Shown: piece after piece, positions 45,492 to 54,650 of the stretch
How the letters are laid out: every line of letters starts with the position of its first letter
Position numbering within the stretch: position 1 is the first letter of the stretch
Assembly (NCBI GenBank): GCA_023105745.1
Contig: JALGQZ010000011.1
Location: forward strand, 32,994,094 to 33,058,093
Direction: 5' to 3'
DNA length: 64,000 bases
From: Austropuccinia psidii
Lineage: Eukaryota; Basidiomycota; Pucciniomycetes; Pucciniales; Sphaerophragmiaceae
Translations under genes and position numbers: made by a program
Notes under the pieces: generated by a model
Told to the model about the DNA's origin: nothing
Database searches by the model: none
Seen by the model: only the letters and a program-made list of their open reading frames with translations

Positions 45492-46823
45492 ATGTTGTGC
45501 AATTTATGCACCAAGCGGGGTATCCCCTGCATTCGTTCCTCGACGACGAATGACGCTTGTGATGCTTGCCGACAAGCACACAAGAAATGTTTGTTTGTTG
45601 TCCGCCCCTTCCGACCACGAGGCCAGAGGAGCTTGCGAGGACTCCTTTGTGGTCGACAATGACGAAACCATTTCCGAGCGTGAATGGATGCCAGGCCCCC
45701 AAACAGGCCAACGGGAACAATTCCGGACGATTAGCCCTGTCCCCTCCAGTATTGATTTGTCCACTCCCCCTCCTAGGCCACCATCCGATGGTCACTTCAC
45801 TCCTTGACCAGAGCAAAGTGATTATCCGGCCGATGAAGGATGGCAATGGCAAGAGGACATTTGAGCTTGGGCTGATCATCACCATGTCTTGTCACCAATG
45901 GGATTCAAACACCAAAGTAAGTTTTCTTTCTCCTCCTTATCTCATTTCTCTTCACGCAATAATACTGACTTTTTTCCATTACTCATAGAACAAAACCCCC
46001 CAAATCCCCCCCGACATGACTCTCCCGTTCCTAGTTTGCCTCGCGAGCAAACCCCCCGGCAACCCACTCCAGGCCCGAGTGGCACCTGATGGTCTGAGGA
46101 ATTATTCCGCGGTAAGCAGCCAAAGTTTCATTTCATTTTCACTTTCACTTTTGAGTCGAATGAACTGACTCTTACTCCTTTTTGAGAACCCTCCCGAACC
46201 GAAGAGCCACCTATTCCTGGCCCAATTCCATCGTCCCAACCATCTGAGGACAATACGGCTCGTGAGCCAGAACCTGAGGTGGCTCCTACGCAATCCACGG
46301 AGGAACCTTATGGTAAGTCACCCCTTCTTTCTCTTTGATCCATATCCACTTTTCCTCATTTTTTCTTTGACCGTCTCCAGATCGTCCCGTCACTCCTCGC
46401 TCAATAATCATCATCGACGATACGCCCGTCGGATCCCCCCTTCTTCTTCACCGACTCCACCATCTTCCCCTCCACTCCTACCCCGGTTCCTTCCCAGGAT
46501 CTTCCTCCCATTGCCCCCGAGAACCCAACCTCCTCCTCCCCCCGGTGCCAAGCTCCTCTCATTCCCATGAGGACGCTCGCCAGGAATTCACCAACCTGCG
46601 ACCGACCCTAATGATTCCTCGAGCCATCGTCCACGAATCGATTAACCAAATCTTGTTGGAGCATCGCCGCTTGCTCCACATGATTCCTTTCGTGGATGCA
46701 ACTCATCGAAATGAGATGCACCGGGAATTCCGGGAGGAACTAAACTCCCTCCTTGCCCAGGCACTGGAGGCTTATCCAAAGGAGGACATCACCGGGATAG
46801 TCTCGAAATTCTTAGAAAAATAA
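45492..46823 (+). pseudogene. Small Zn2Cys6-like protein gene of the transposon (frameshifts and a stop)
   Basis: The ATG at 45492 follows a TTTTTAG acceptor. Cys3-x2-Cys6-x6-Cys13-x9-Cys23-x2-Cys26-x6-Cys33 has Zn2Cys6 spacing (CNLC..CDAC..KKC). A one-base shift between about 45600 and 45640 diverts this frame to a stop at 45660-45662; the family sequence continues in another frame (EDSFVVDNDE .. PPRPPSDGHFTP), then another. Further exons are joined by introns 45917-45988 (GTAAGT..TAG), 46112-46186 (GTAAGC..GAG) and 46313-46380 (GTAAGT..CAG). An in-frame TGA lies at 46087-46089. The last exon 46381-46823 is open, with IIIIDDTPVGSP, then LRPTLMIPRAIVHESI and FREELNSLLAQ, ending at TAA. I recall relatives in A. 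psidii. Probably a DNA-binding cargo protein, inactive here. Confidence 0.75.
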
Positions 46824-47221
46824 AAATTTAAAAAAAATGTCATTATTTCCACTTTTTATAATTTGTAATACTTTCTTTTAAATAAATTATTTGTATTCAA
46901 TTATTATTATGTTGAATTTCTATTACATTCTTTGTTCACGTAAAAATTACTTATTTCTTCCTTAGAGAAAAACCCTGATTGTGTGAGAATTATTTTTGTA
47001 AGTGCCCCACCAAGAGTTTGAGTGAGTATTTGTTTTCGTGAACCTCTTTTTCCCAAAATGAGCCAATAGTGGCCGTTACCGTCTCCTATATTTTCTTCTT
47101 CCATGGTTTAGAGCCATATCCATTCTTAACTGTAAAAAAGCGGGAGCTTCCCGCATGTGAGCAATCCACTCCAGATTTGTGAAACATGGCCTTTCCTACG
47201 GTCACACGCTATTGATATTAC
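46824..47221. other. AT-rich spacer after the zinc-cluster gene
   Basis: Contains AATAAA-type polyadenylation-like sequence near 46880 and no supported gene. Confidence 0.4.
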
Positions 47222-47700
47222 TCATGTATTGAATTGTTTAAATTGTCTGGAACCTTCACAAGCGTAAGGATTGGCGTGTGACTTGTCTGGATCCTGCACA
47301 GGCATAAGGATTGGCGTGTGAATTGTTGGGAGCCTGCACAGGCGTAAGGATTGGCGTGTGAATTGTTGGGAGCCTGCACAGGCGTAAGAATTGGCGTGTG
47401 AATTCTCGGGATCCTGCACAGGCCAAGAAATTTTCAGCATTGTGGGGAACCTTCACAAGCGTAAGGATTGGTGTGTGAATCGTCAAAAGCCTGTACAGGC
47501 GTAAGAAATTTTTAGCATTTTTGGGAACCTTCACAAGCATAAGGATTGGCGTGTAAATTTTTGGGAGCCTGCACAGGCGTAAGGATTGGCGTGTGTAGCG
47601 TTGGCACCCCGCATAGGCGTAAGGAACTTTTAGCATTGTCGGAACCTGCACAAGCATAATGATTCGCATGTGAAGCATTGGCATCCTGGACAATAGCAAC
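47222..47700. repeat. Minisatellite with a 40-bp unit (about 11 copies)
   Basis: Units carry GCGTAAGGATTGGCGTGTGA, then TTGTTGGGAGCCTGCACAG or variants; some units have AATTTTTAGCATT instead of the middle. The overlapping frames predicted here only reflect the repeat. Confidence 0.9.
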
Positions 47701-47712
47701 AAACCAGGACAT

Positions 47713-47738
47713 ATGTACGATGGCATGCCACCATACAT
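47713..47738. repeat. 26-bp palindrome, member c
   Basis: ATGTACGATGGCATG pairs with CATGCCACCATACAT (two mismatched pairs), with a GGCATGCC core, directly after the minisatellite. Confidence 0.75.
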
Positions 47739-47850
47739 AATCCACTTCACCCCTTTTTCATGTGAGACACCCCATCTCCCGCACTTGAATCCATCCAATC
47801 CTGGTGTCTATTGTTCCCTGCCTTACCCAACACACATTCAAATCTCCTCA

Positions 47851-49059
47851 TTATTTGAATTGGCATGAGATTGTATTACCATCCCTGATTTGATAGCCGG
47901 CTCTCTCCCCAATCTCATAATAGCCATGGCTTTTTTGGCACATTGTTTTTGCTAACCTGCTTGAGCATTGTGCGGACATACCCACTAGTGTTGTGCTTTC
48001 GTTGTCCTGTGCTGGATCAGTATAATGAACAAATGTACTACTGGCCCACACTACCTGAATGAGCCCATGACATGCGGATAGATCAATCCAAAAATGCTCA
48101 TTTGGGAAAATCAATTTTCCCCCTGTACACCGCTTTTACGCATGTCTTTGAATTTGGCCAGTCCGCTTATCAGCTTGAAACCACCATCCCGAAGCATAGA
48201 GCGATGCATCCTTATCAACATGAGGTGCGTTTTTGAATCCATTCATGGTGAAAGTGAATGCGGAAGCAAACTCGAATGCACCCTGATTTGCGGGCATATT
48301 GGCTTCATAGTTCACTTGATCAAAAGATGGAACCCCCAATGAACTGTAGAAATTTTGAATCTTCTCAAATAAATTATCCCCAACATATTGTAAGGATTGA
48401 CCTAGAATGCAACCCACCGAGCTAAGATTGGCACCTTGGTTCTGCCATTCATCTTTTGCGTTTTCAATTTTCCCAACACTCCCATACAGACCAAATTGCT
48501 CATTCTTTGTGCTGCATTTGCGCCACCCAATTGCGAAAATAAATCCCTCCAGTAATGCTCCATTGGTTGCAATCGGGTCGGTGAATCTCTTTTCGCGAAA
48601 TAAGAATTGTGATAATTCATTCCATTGATTGACCTCAACTTCCCTCATTGTTGTGAATGGTCGGAATTCGACAAGGGCAATGAGTAATCTGGTTGAAGAG
48701 AAAATTTCCACACGGCCAAAGTGAATGCGTTTGATCTGATTGACATCCACAAGCCTCCGAATTTCACTTGGGGTCATATTTGCTGATACTGGCATTGATA
48801 TTTGTGCTGTTGGGCGAGAGGAGGAAAACAACCTATTCATTCGGGTCGTTTTGCGCTCATTTGTCTTTTGGGATCTGCTACTATTCCCGAGTGGTTGAGG
48901 GATCACTATGTGTTGAAGCACACAAGATATCAGATACTGCCAAGGAGCTTTCTTCGGCACACATCCTTTGACTTCCCTGTTGGAGCCCACATGACATTGG
49001 CACAATCTGAACTGACTAAAGCCAATGTTCTTCCGTGGGGCCCAATGAGGGTTCCACAT
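47851..49059 (-). pseudogene. TET/JBP-like 2-oxoglutarate/Fe(II) dioxygenase (one in-frame stop)
   Basis: One minus-strand frame of about 402 codons, broken only by TAA at 48136-48138. The double-stranded beta-helix signature is present: FTMNGFKNAPHVDKDAS gives the H-x-D iron ligands His280 and Asp282 (codons at about 48216-48222), and the distal ligand is likely the His in TFVHYTDP (about 48025-48027). WIDLSACHGLIQVVW precedes it. This matches the Tet-like 2OG-Fe(II) oxygenase family expanded in rust fungi. Family members oxidise 5-methyl-pyrimidines in DNA or RNA; the substrate here is unknown. The N-terminal about 75 residues look less conserved, and the true start may be internal (MNRLFSS). 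The stop lies between the two halves of the catalytic fold and would remove the last ligand. Confidence 0.8.
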
Positions 49060-49781
49060 AAATGTGGAAGCATATATACACTGAGATTAAGCAAGAAACT
49101 CACACTTTCCTTCCTCAGCCTGACGCTTTCTCGCCAGTTACCTTTTACGCTCTTTTCCTTTTTTTGTGAATGGCATGCTTTCAGCAGAAAATGAAATGAA
49201 ACCGAATGATTACTGATTTATTAATATCACCTAAATTGAATTGCGGTTGATGAATCTTTTTTGATTGCGGCTAAAAAGAAAGATCACACCTGACCTTGGC
49301 AAATTCACGATCTCAAATACCTGAACCTGAAAATTGCAGTGGATAGTGCATTATTCAATTTTACACATTGATGTTCCCATGCAATCACTTTCCAATCCAA
49401 CCATTTGGAATATTGCAAGCACACGCAAATGCAATATGCATCCTGCTGCGGATCCCTAGCTATCCTAGTCCTCTTGAAAGAAACAGGAACATTTGGCCTA
49501 TTATGGGCTGGCAGGAAGTGATAAACGCGACTTCCCGCAATGCCCCCGCGTGTGCTACTCGCGGGCACAATGCCTGACTCAGCTTGCGTCTTGTCGGAGT
49601 CTTTGCAATGATGTACGGAGGCATTCCGCCGTACAATTACTATTGGTACTCAGACTGTGGCATCCGGGCAGTAGTAGGATAGGAAGTCATGATTATTAAA
49701 TTCATAAATCACTTTGTAAAATTAAATTACAATCTATCTAGTACAAAGCTAATCTAAAACGGGTCAATCCTGGTTGTGAGT
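49060..49781. other. Spacer upstream of the dioxygenase gene
   Basis: No supported gene; small frames on both strands overlap. Contains the palindrome at 49612-49635. Confidence 0.4.
49612..49635. repeat. 24-bp imperfect palindrome, member d
   Basis: TGTACGGAGGCA pairs with TTCCGCCGTACA (two mismatched pairs). The outer arms TGTACG/CGTACA are those of members a and c. Confidence 0.65.
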
Positions 49782-51946
49782 TTAGCTGACCTGGGTACCG
49801 TCAAGGTGACCGCGTTTCGCCACCCAGGCATCACCAAAGTCTAATACTAAGCATCGTGCAAATTCAAATCTAAGAGGTACAGTGGGTTTAAAAGACTCTG
49901 ATGAGAAGAAACTTTTATTCAGTAAATTACATATATACTTATTAGTACATAGCCACACTGGCTCCACTAGATTCTTACCCTCTGAAAGTTTTGCGGAAAT
50001 GTAAATTAGTGATAAAGCCCCTTTAACTGAGCTTGTTCTCCAGTCATCTGAGCATACCATCAAACCACAAACCCCCGCCGCACAGAATGCCGCTAATATA
50101 CCATAGCAAATTTGATTTATTCCAAGATTCTTGTGACACGCCAAAAGATCTTTGATGGCCTCATTTTTTTTGAGTTTGTGAGTTTGCCTTTGATGCCATT
50201 AACTTCGACCTTTGTATGTGCACATACCATGTTGTACGCAATCATCAAATGGATAACTGTATCCATTAGATCCTCCAGGTTCTTGTGCGGCTTTGTGGAT
50301 ATCTCATTGTCAGCCCCGCCACCTTCAATGCTGAGTTGGGTTGCACGTTGCTTCAATTTACTCAAGCAGGAGGCAAGGTATTCAACTGCCCCTGTTAGAG
50401 TCCAAGAGGATCGGTCAAATTTGATGTTGGTGCAATCACATCGTATGAGACTAAGCTAATGGATTCAAATATAACATTTGCCCAAAGATGTTTAACTGGA
50501 TTGGCGGGGTAAAGAAGGCTCTGAACCATTTTGAAGAAGGAGTGTTCAGATTTTGGGAGATTCTCTGGAGGTTTAGCTGATTCCTTCATCAATTTGAGAT
50601 TCCAAATGTTGTGATCAAAAAACGCTTCTGTTTCGGTTGGCTTAAAAAAATCTAACCCTGTATATTGCAATTTATATCACCAGTCAACAGCCAATAAACA
50701 TGTATCACGCACAAAGATAAAACTCACCTCCCATCTCAAGGTCCTCCAGCCAGGCCGACATTTTAAGCTCTTGGTTACTGATCACCTTAATACCAACAGG
50801 CAGGAATGTATGAGCATCTTTTGTTGGTAAATTGTCCCATCGATTTTTGTAAATACTATTGATATTATCAATCCCCCTTTTCCATGATTGTTGAGTAATA
50901 TTGGAATGATAATTCAAAATGCCTGCAAACTCTTCCATGCGGGATAAAAATATTCCTTGAAAAGTAGCAGACGATGACACTTCGGGCTCAGGGTCAGGAA
51001 CTATATCAGTAATATCTTGTCCCATTGTATCATGTTTAATTGTTTCCCTTTCTTGAAAGGCTTGAATATTCCGAGAGGCGGGAGGGGTTGCATCATGCAT
51101 TGTTTCATTTGGTATCGGGGGGCTTTCAGTATGTGGAGCTTCATCATGGATTTTTTCATTGAGTATTGGGGGGGTTCAGTATGCGGAGGTTGATTATCAA
51201 TATGGTCCTCTTCAACATTGATAATTTCATGACCTTGATCGCAAGAATTGTTTGCGGCTTCAAAGGTACGGCGTTTTTTGTTTGGTTTTTTGGTCGCATG
51301 TATATTTGGTCTTTTTCCTAATCCTTTGCCTGGAAATCCAATGACGACTCGAGATCCTTTAGGTAGAGATTCTCCTACGTCCACACCTGCCCATATATTG
51401 TAAGAAGCTATTTTTATCAACTTTGTTTTGAATTAGTAATGGACTTACGGTTCAAATCCATTTTGAGCAGGCTCATGGCTTCAGCAATCTTTTGACGCAC
51501 ATAATCAGGAATTTTACTATCATTTTGGATTTTTTCGAGCCTTGGGATTGTTTGAGCAATGTTGGGAACAAATTGTTCCTTGGATATAATTTCCACCTCC
51601 CCACTGAAAATTACATCATCTTGCCCATCATCTTCTGTCGGTGCACAAGGTTCAACAGTCTTTTCCTTCTCATAACTTTTGAAATTCGGTTTCTGAGAGC
51701 TTGGAGGCTGATCTGAAATAAAGGCTATGACACAATATCAGGTTTTGGGAGATTAGAAATATTCAAGATGGATGCATACTCACATTCTGGAAGAACTGGT
51801 GGATCTTGATTATCTTCATGAGACTGGCTCTCTACTTCAATGCCTGATTCACGACTACTGGCAATATCAGAGATTTCACTTCCACTCTCTGGGGCTGAAG
51901 TTGGTCGTTCATTGAATTCATGTGAATTTCCCGGGGTTTGGGCCAT
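49782..51946 (-). pseudogene. Transposon-borne multi-exon gene of unknown function (frameshifts)
   Basis: Exon 1 starts MAQTPGNSHEFNERP at 51946 and is acidic and Ser-rich. Introns with clean borders follow: a GTGAGT..TAG intron near 51727-51785, a GTAAGT..CAG intron near 51384-51449, and a GTGAGT..CAG intron near 50658-50727. The middle contains a basic, NLS-like KKPNKKRR and a tandem PHTEPP / PHTESPP repeat. Folded-looking parts are FFDHNIWNLKLMKES and the C-terminal VCGLMVCSDDWRTSSVKGALSLIYIS .. ARCLVLDFGDAWVAKRG. Frameshifts lie at a run of seven C on the coding strand (51168-51174), near 50400-50430, and at a run of eight A (50164-50171). The homopolymer shifts could be assembly errors. 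I do not know a function; it is the right-most cargo gene. Confidence 0.65.
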
Positions 51947-52479
51947 AGCGGAGGTAGTTTATTAAGCAAATAGATGGTGACAAGTTGATTGATAACTTGT
52001 TTGAAGATTTTTGAATAAAAAGATCCAAATTGAAGAAAAAAGGTGCAAGTAAAATAATTGCATTTGCAAAATGCAATTTGTCGGGAAATTGAAGGAGGTG
52101 ATGTTTTGCAAATTATTTCATATCATGCAAATGAAATCACTTCCCTGTGAGACATTGAATAAAGTTGACTAGTGAGAAACCTACTAAAGTCAACTTTTGA
52201 ACTATTCAACGCTCATGAGGTAAGGACTAAGCAAAGTGTTCCATTTGAATGATATGAAATAAAATGGTTTTGTCGGGGAAACAGGAGACACAATTCTTGT
52301 CTTAAATAGTCCACTTATTAGGTTTTAATTTGTGAGTCTCATGATTTAAACCCTAACCACAACATTGTGAATATACTGACCAATTTCCCCTTAGGTCCTG
52401 TTGGCAGAGAAGGCCACTCAGCATATTTCGCCGATTGCGTTCATTGTGTACGCCAACAAGCCACCATACACTATGGATG
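51947..52479. other. Promoter-side spacer with an inverted repeat
   Basis: Upstream of the minus-strand gene ending at 49782. At 52056-52078 AATTGCAT and ATGCAATT flank TTGCAAA, a 23-bp inverted repeat. No gene. Confidence 0.5.
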
Positions 52480-52860
52480 TAGGACGGAAGCGTAAGGATA
52501 AGTCATGTCGGGAGCATGTTGAGAGGCACTCCGCGAGCGTAAGGATAAGTGGTGTCGGGAGCATGTCGGGAGGGCACCACACAAGCGTAAGGATAAGTGG
52601 TGTCGGGAGGGCACTACACAAGCATAATGATAAGTGGTGTCGCGAGCATGTCGGGAGTGCACTCCACAAGCGTAAGTATGGTAAGCAGTGTCTGGAGGAT
52701 GTTGGGAGGGCACTACACAAGCGTAAGGTTAAGTGGTGTCGGGAGCATGTCAGGAGGGCACTACACAAGCGTAAGGATAAGTGGTGTCGGGAGCATGTCG
52801 GGAGTGCACCACGTGAGCATAAAGATGGTAAGGGCAGGGGTGTGAAAGCGTAAGGAGTGG
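52480..52860. repeat. Minisatellite with a 48-bp unit (about 7 copies)
   Basis: Units carry CGTAAGGATAAGTGGTGTC, GGGAGCATGTCGGGAGGGCA and CTACACAAG, with length variants of 37-51 bp. Reading frames on both strands here come from the repeat. It shares the AAGCGTAAGGAT core with the array at 47222-47700. Confidence 0.88.
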
Positions 52861-53151
52861 TGAGGACGGAGATGGGGGGGCAGTGTCGGAGTCTCATCTG
52901 GAGGGCGGTGCGGGCTTGTAAGCATGCGAAGCATCAGGGAGGATTAGGTGGGGATGCGGAAGCCAATGAGGCAAAATTACCCAAACATTGTGAATAGTGT
53001 TGAAATGGGTTTGGGCTTTGAGTGACATTCTCATGTGACACATGTGACGATTGACATTGTCTTGACGCTGACGTGATGTGACCCACTAAATCCAGTGACT
53101 ATAAAGTGACACTAACGCGACTGAAGCAAGATTTTATACTGACAGCGGTGC
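52861..53151. other. Right subterminal region
   Basis: Contains ATTGAC/CTTGAC-type motifs near 53047-53070, related to but weaker than the left-end GTCAAGC cluster in inverse orientation. No gene. Confidence 0.45.
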
Positions 53152-53197
53152 GACGTGAAGTCAATCGCCGAAGATTGACACGAGATTCGCCCTGGTG
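53152..53197 (-). repeat. Right terminal inverted repeat
   Basis: Ends TTCGCCCTGGTG at 53197; reverse complement matches 33289-33334 at 40 of 46 bases. The flanking duplication AGAAAATA follows. Confidence 0.85.
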
Positions 53198-53375
53198 AGA
53201 AAATAAAGATTTAAAAGTCCTTCAAAAAATGATGACACAGAAAAAAAGGTAATACCTTGTAATGTAGTTAAACCTAACTCAATAAGATTAATGGCTGCTT
53301 GACAAAGATATATCTAGTTCTGATAAACTATTAAGGAGGGTAAGACATAAAAGAAAACCCAAAGAATAAGAGAAT
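53198..53375 (+). pseudogene. Old Ty3/Gypsy pol, C-terminal tail
   Basis: Resumes the pol cut at 33288: KDLKVLQK (ITKVLKER in the minus-strand relative), then WLLDKDISSSDKLLRRVRHKRK (read in two parts), matching WLEEKDIPEATKLLRRFRHTRN. It ends near 53375. This shows that the giant DNA transposon landed inside the pol gene. Confidence 0.82.
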
Positions 53376-53412
53376 TAATCATTATTGAGCTTAAAGACTA
53401 AAAAAGTCTCTT

Positions 53413-54650
53413 GAGGAGGTAGAACAGTGGATGATAGCCTAATTAACTATATCAGATTGTAGTAAAAACAAATTTGGTGGTAGGGAAGGTGAGAGTTTGA
53501 GATATGACACATATCCAAATATTTCACCAAAAAACTTTACAAAACTTATTTTTATAATAAGAATTTAAATTACAATCTTAAAATAAGGAAACATTCCATA
53601 AAAAAGCATAAATTCTTGATTATCACATAGACAGAATAATCAACAATTTCAATAAATTACCCCATTGGATTTCCCATGAAAACTACATATATTACTCTTT
53701 TATGTAACATCTATAAGCTCAATACTTTCTGAGATAACATGAATATATGAACTTTTATGATCAGTGCATATATTCATGGCTTTTAGCTCATAGCTTTTGA
53801 ACTTCACATGATAAAGAGTTGATTAAAGTATTAAGTTACTACAAAATAACTGTAACAATAAATATATATGATTTATTTGGCAATCTATAAAAAAGTTAAA
53901 CCTTGTAAGGGGAGATTGGGAAAATAGCAATAGCAGTTGACCACTTTGAATTAAAAGTGGTCCAAGCTTAAAAAAAGATATATTCAGATTTTACTAGCTC
54001 AAATTTAAAGAATTATGTAATTTCAATCATGATATTCAAGTTAAAGCCCTATTAAATAATGGTTTGAAGGCCAAAATAGAAACTTTTGACAGAAAAGATG
54101 AGCTACAAGAAAAATCATCAAAAATGGAGTTTTGATTATGTAAGAAGTCCTCTTGGCAACTCATTAATCATATGCAACTCTACCATAATTCACTCTCCTA
54201 AAACTTTAAGCTTATTAATGATCAAAGTTAAGGCTCAAAAATAATTATTTATGATCAATAACTCTAATCTTATTTTATGTTTAGCTATTTGATAAGAGAT
54301 AAAGCTGGCAAATATTAGTAATTTATTATCAAAACTACTATAATACACAAAATTGAATTATTTTCCAAGAGTATGATGTCAGAAAATTAGATTCATAGTG
54401 ATAAATCTAATAAATGGCATAATAGTGAGATAAAAAGGTTTGATAATGATGTAATCATCACCAAAACTCAAAATACTGATCAATTCTGGTGGATAAAATA
54501 ATTAAAGGTCCACTAGAGGGAAGGATATTTACTATGAAAGTACCCCTTCTTCCTCTATTTCCCCCTCAGCCACAACAAAAACAATAAAATGGTGAATTTT
54601 TTTATTTGTTATATAAAACTCTTATATCATTAAATACCAAAGCTGTATTT
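53413..54650 (+). repeat. Candidate 3' LTR of the old Gypsy element (with polypurine tract)
   Basis: A purine-rich GAGGAGGTAGAACAG (53413-53427) follows the pol tail, then TGGATGATAGCC. The next about 1.2 kb resembles 62523-63790: TTAACTATAT.AGATT, GGTTTGATAATGAT, and a TTTACTAT.AAAG.ACCCCTTCTTCCTCT block near 54530 that looks like a core promoter. The right end is not fixed; similarity fades near 54650. Confidence 0.65.

Larger units (their letters stand above)
33289..53197. mobile_element. Giant 19.9-kb terminal-inverted-repeat DNA transposon with chromatin-type cargo
   Basis: Bounded by 46-bp inverted repeats starting CACCAGGGCGAATC (33289-33334 and 53152-53197, 40 of 46 matching) and by 8-bp duplications. 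It is inserted in the C-terminal part of the old Gypsy pol. It is richer in GC than its flanks. Gene order: transposase (-), unknown rust protein (+), SNF2 helicase (-), small Zn2Cys6-like protein (+), TET/JBP-like dioxygenase (-), unknown protein (-). All have lesions, so this copy is not autonomous. Fungal TET/JBP genes are known to associate with KDZ-class DNA transposons, which this recalls; the transposase here looks closer to CACTA/TNP2. Confidence 0.85.

Noticed and set aside
45409..45885. 158-codon minus-strand frame
   Set aside because: Lies opposite the recognised zinc-cluster gene family sequence; shadow frame.
47222..47700. CRISPR-like array of regular repeats
   Set aside because: Repeats are contiguous 40-bp minisatellite units without unique spacers, in a eukaryotic transposon.
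52401..52897. Overlapping 150- and 159-codon frames on opposite strands
   Set aside because: Both arise from the 48-bp minisatellite (48 is a multiple of three).
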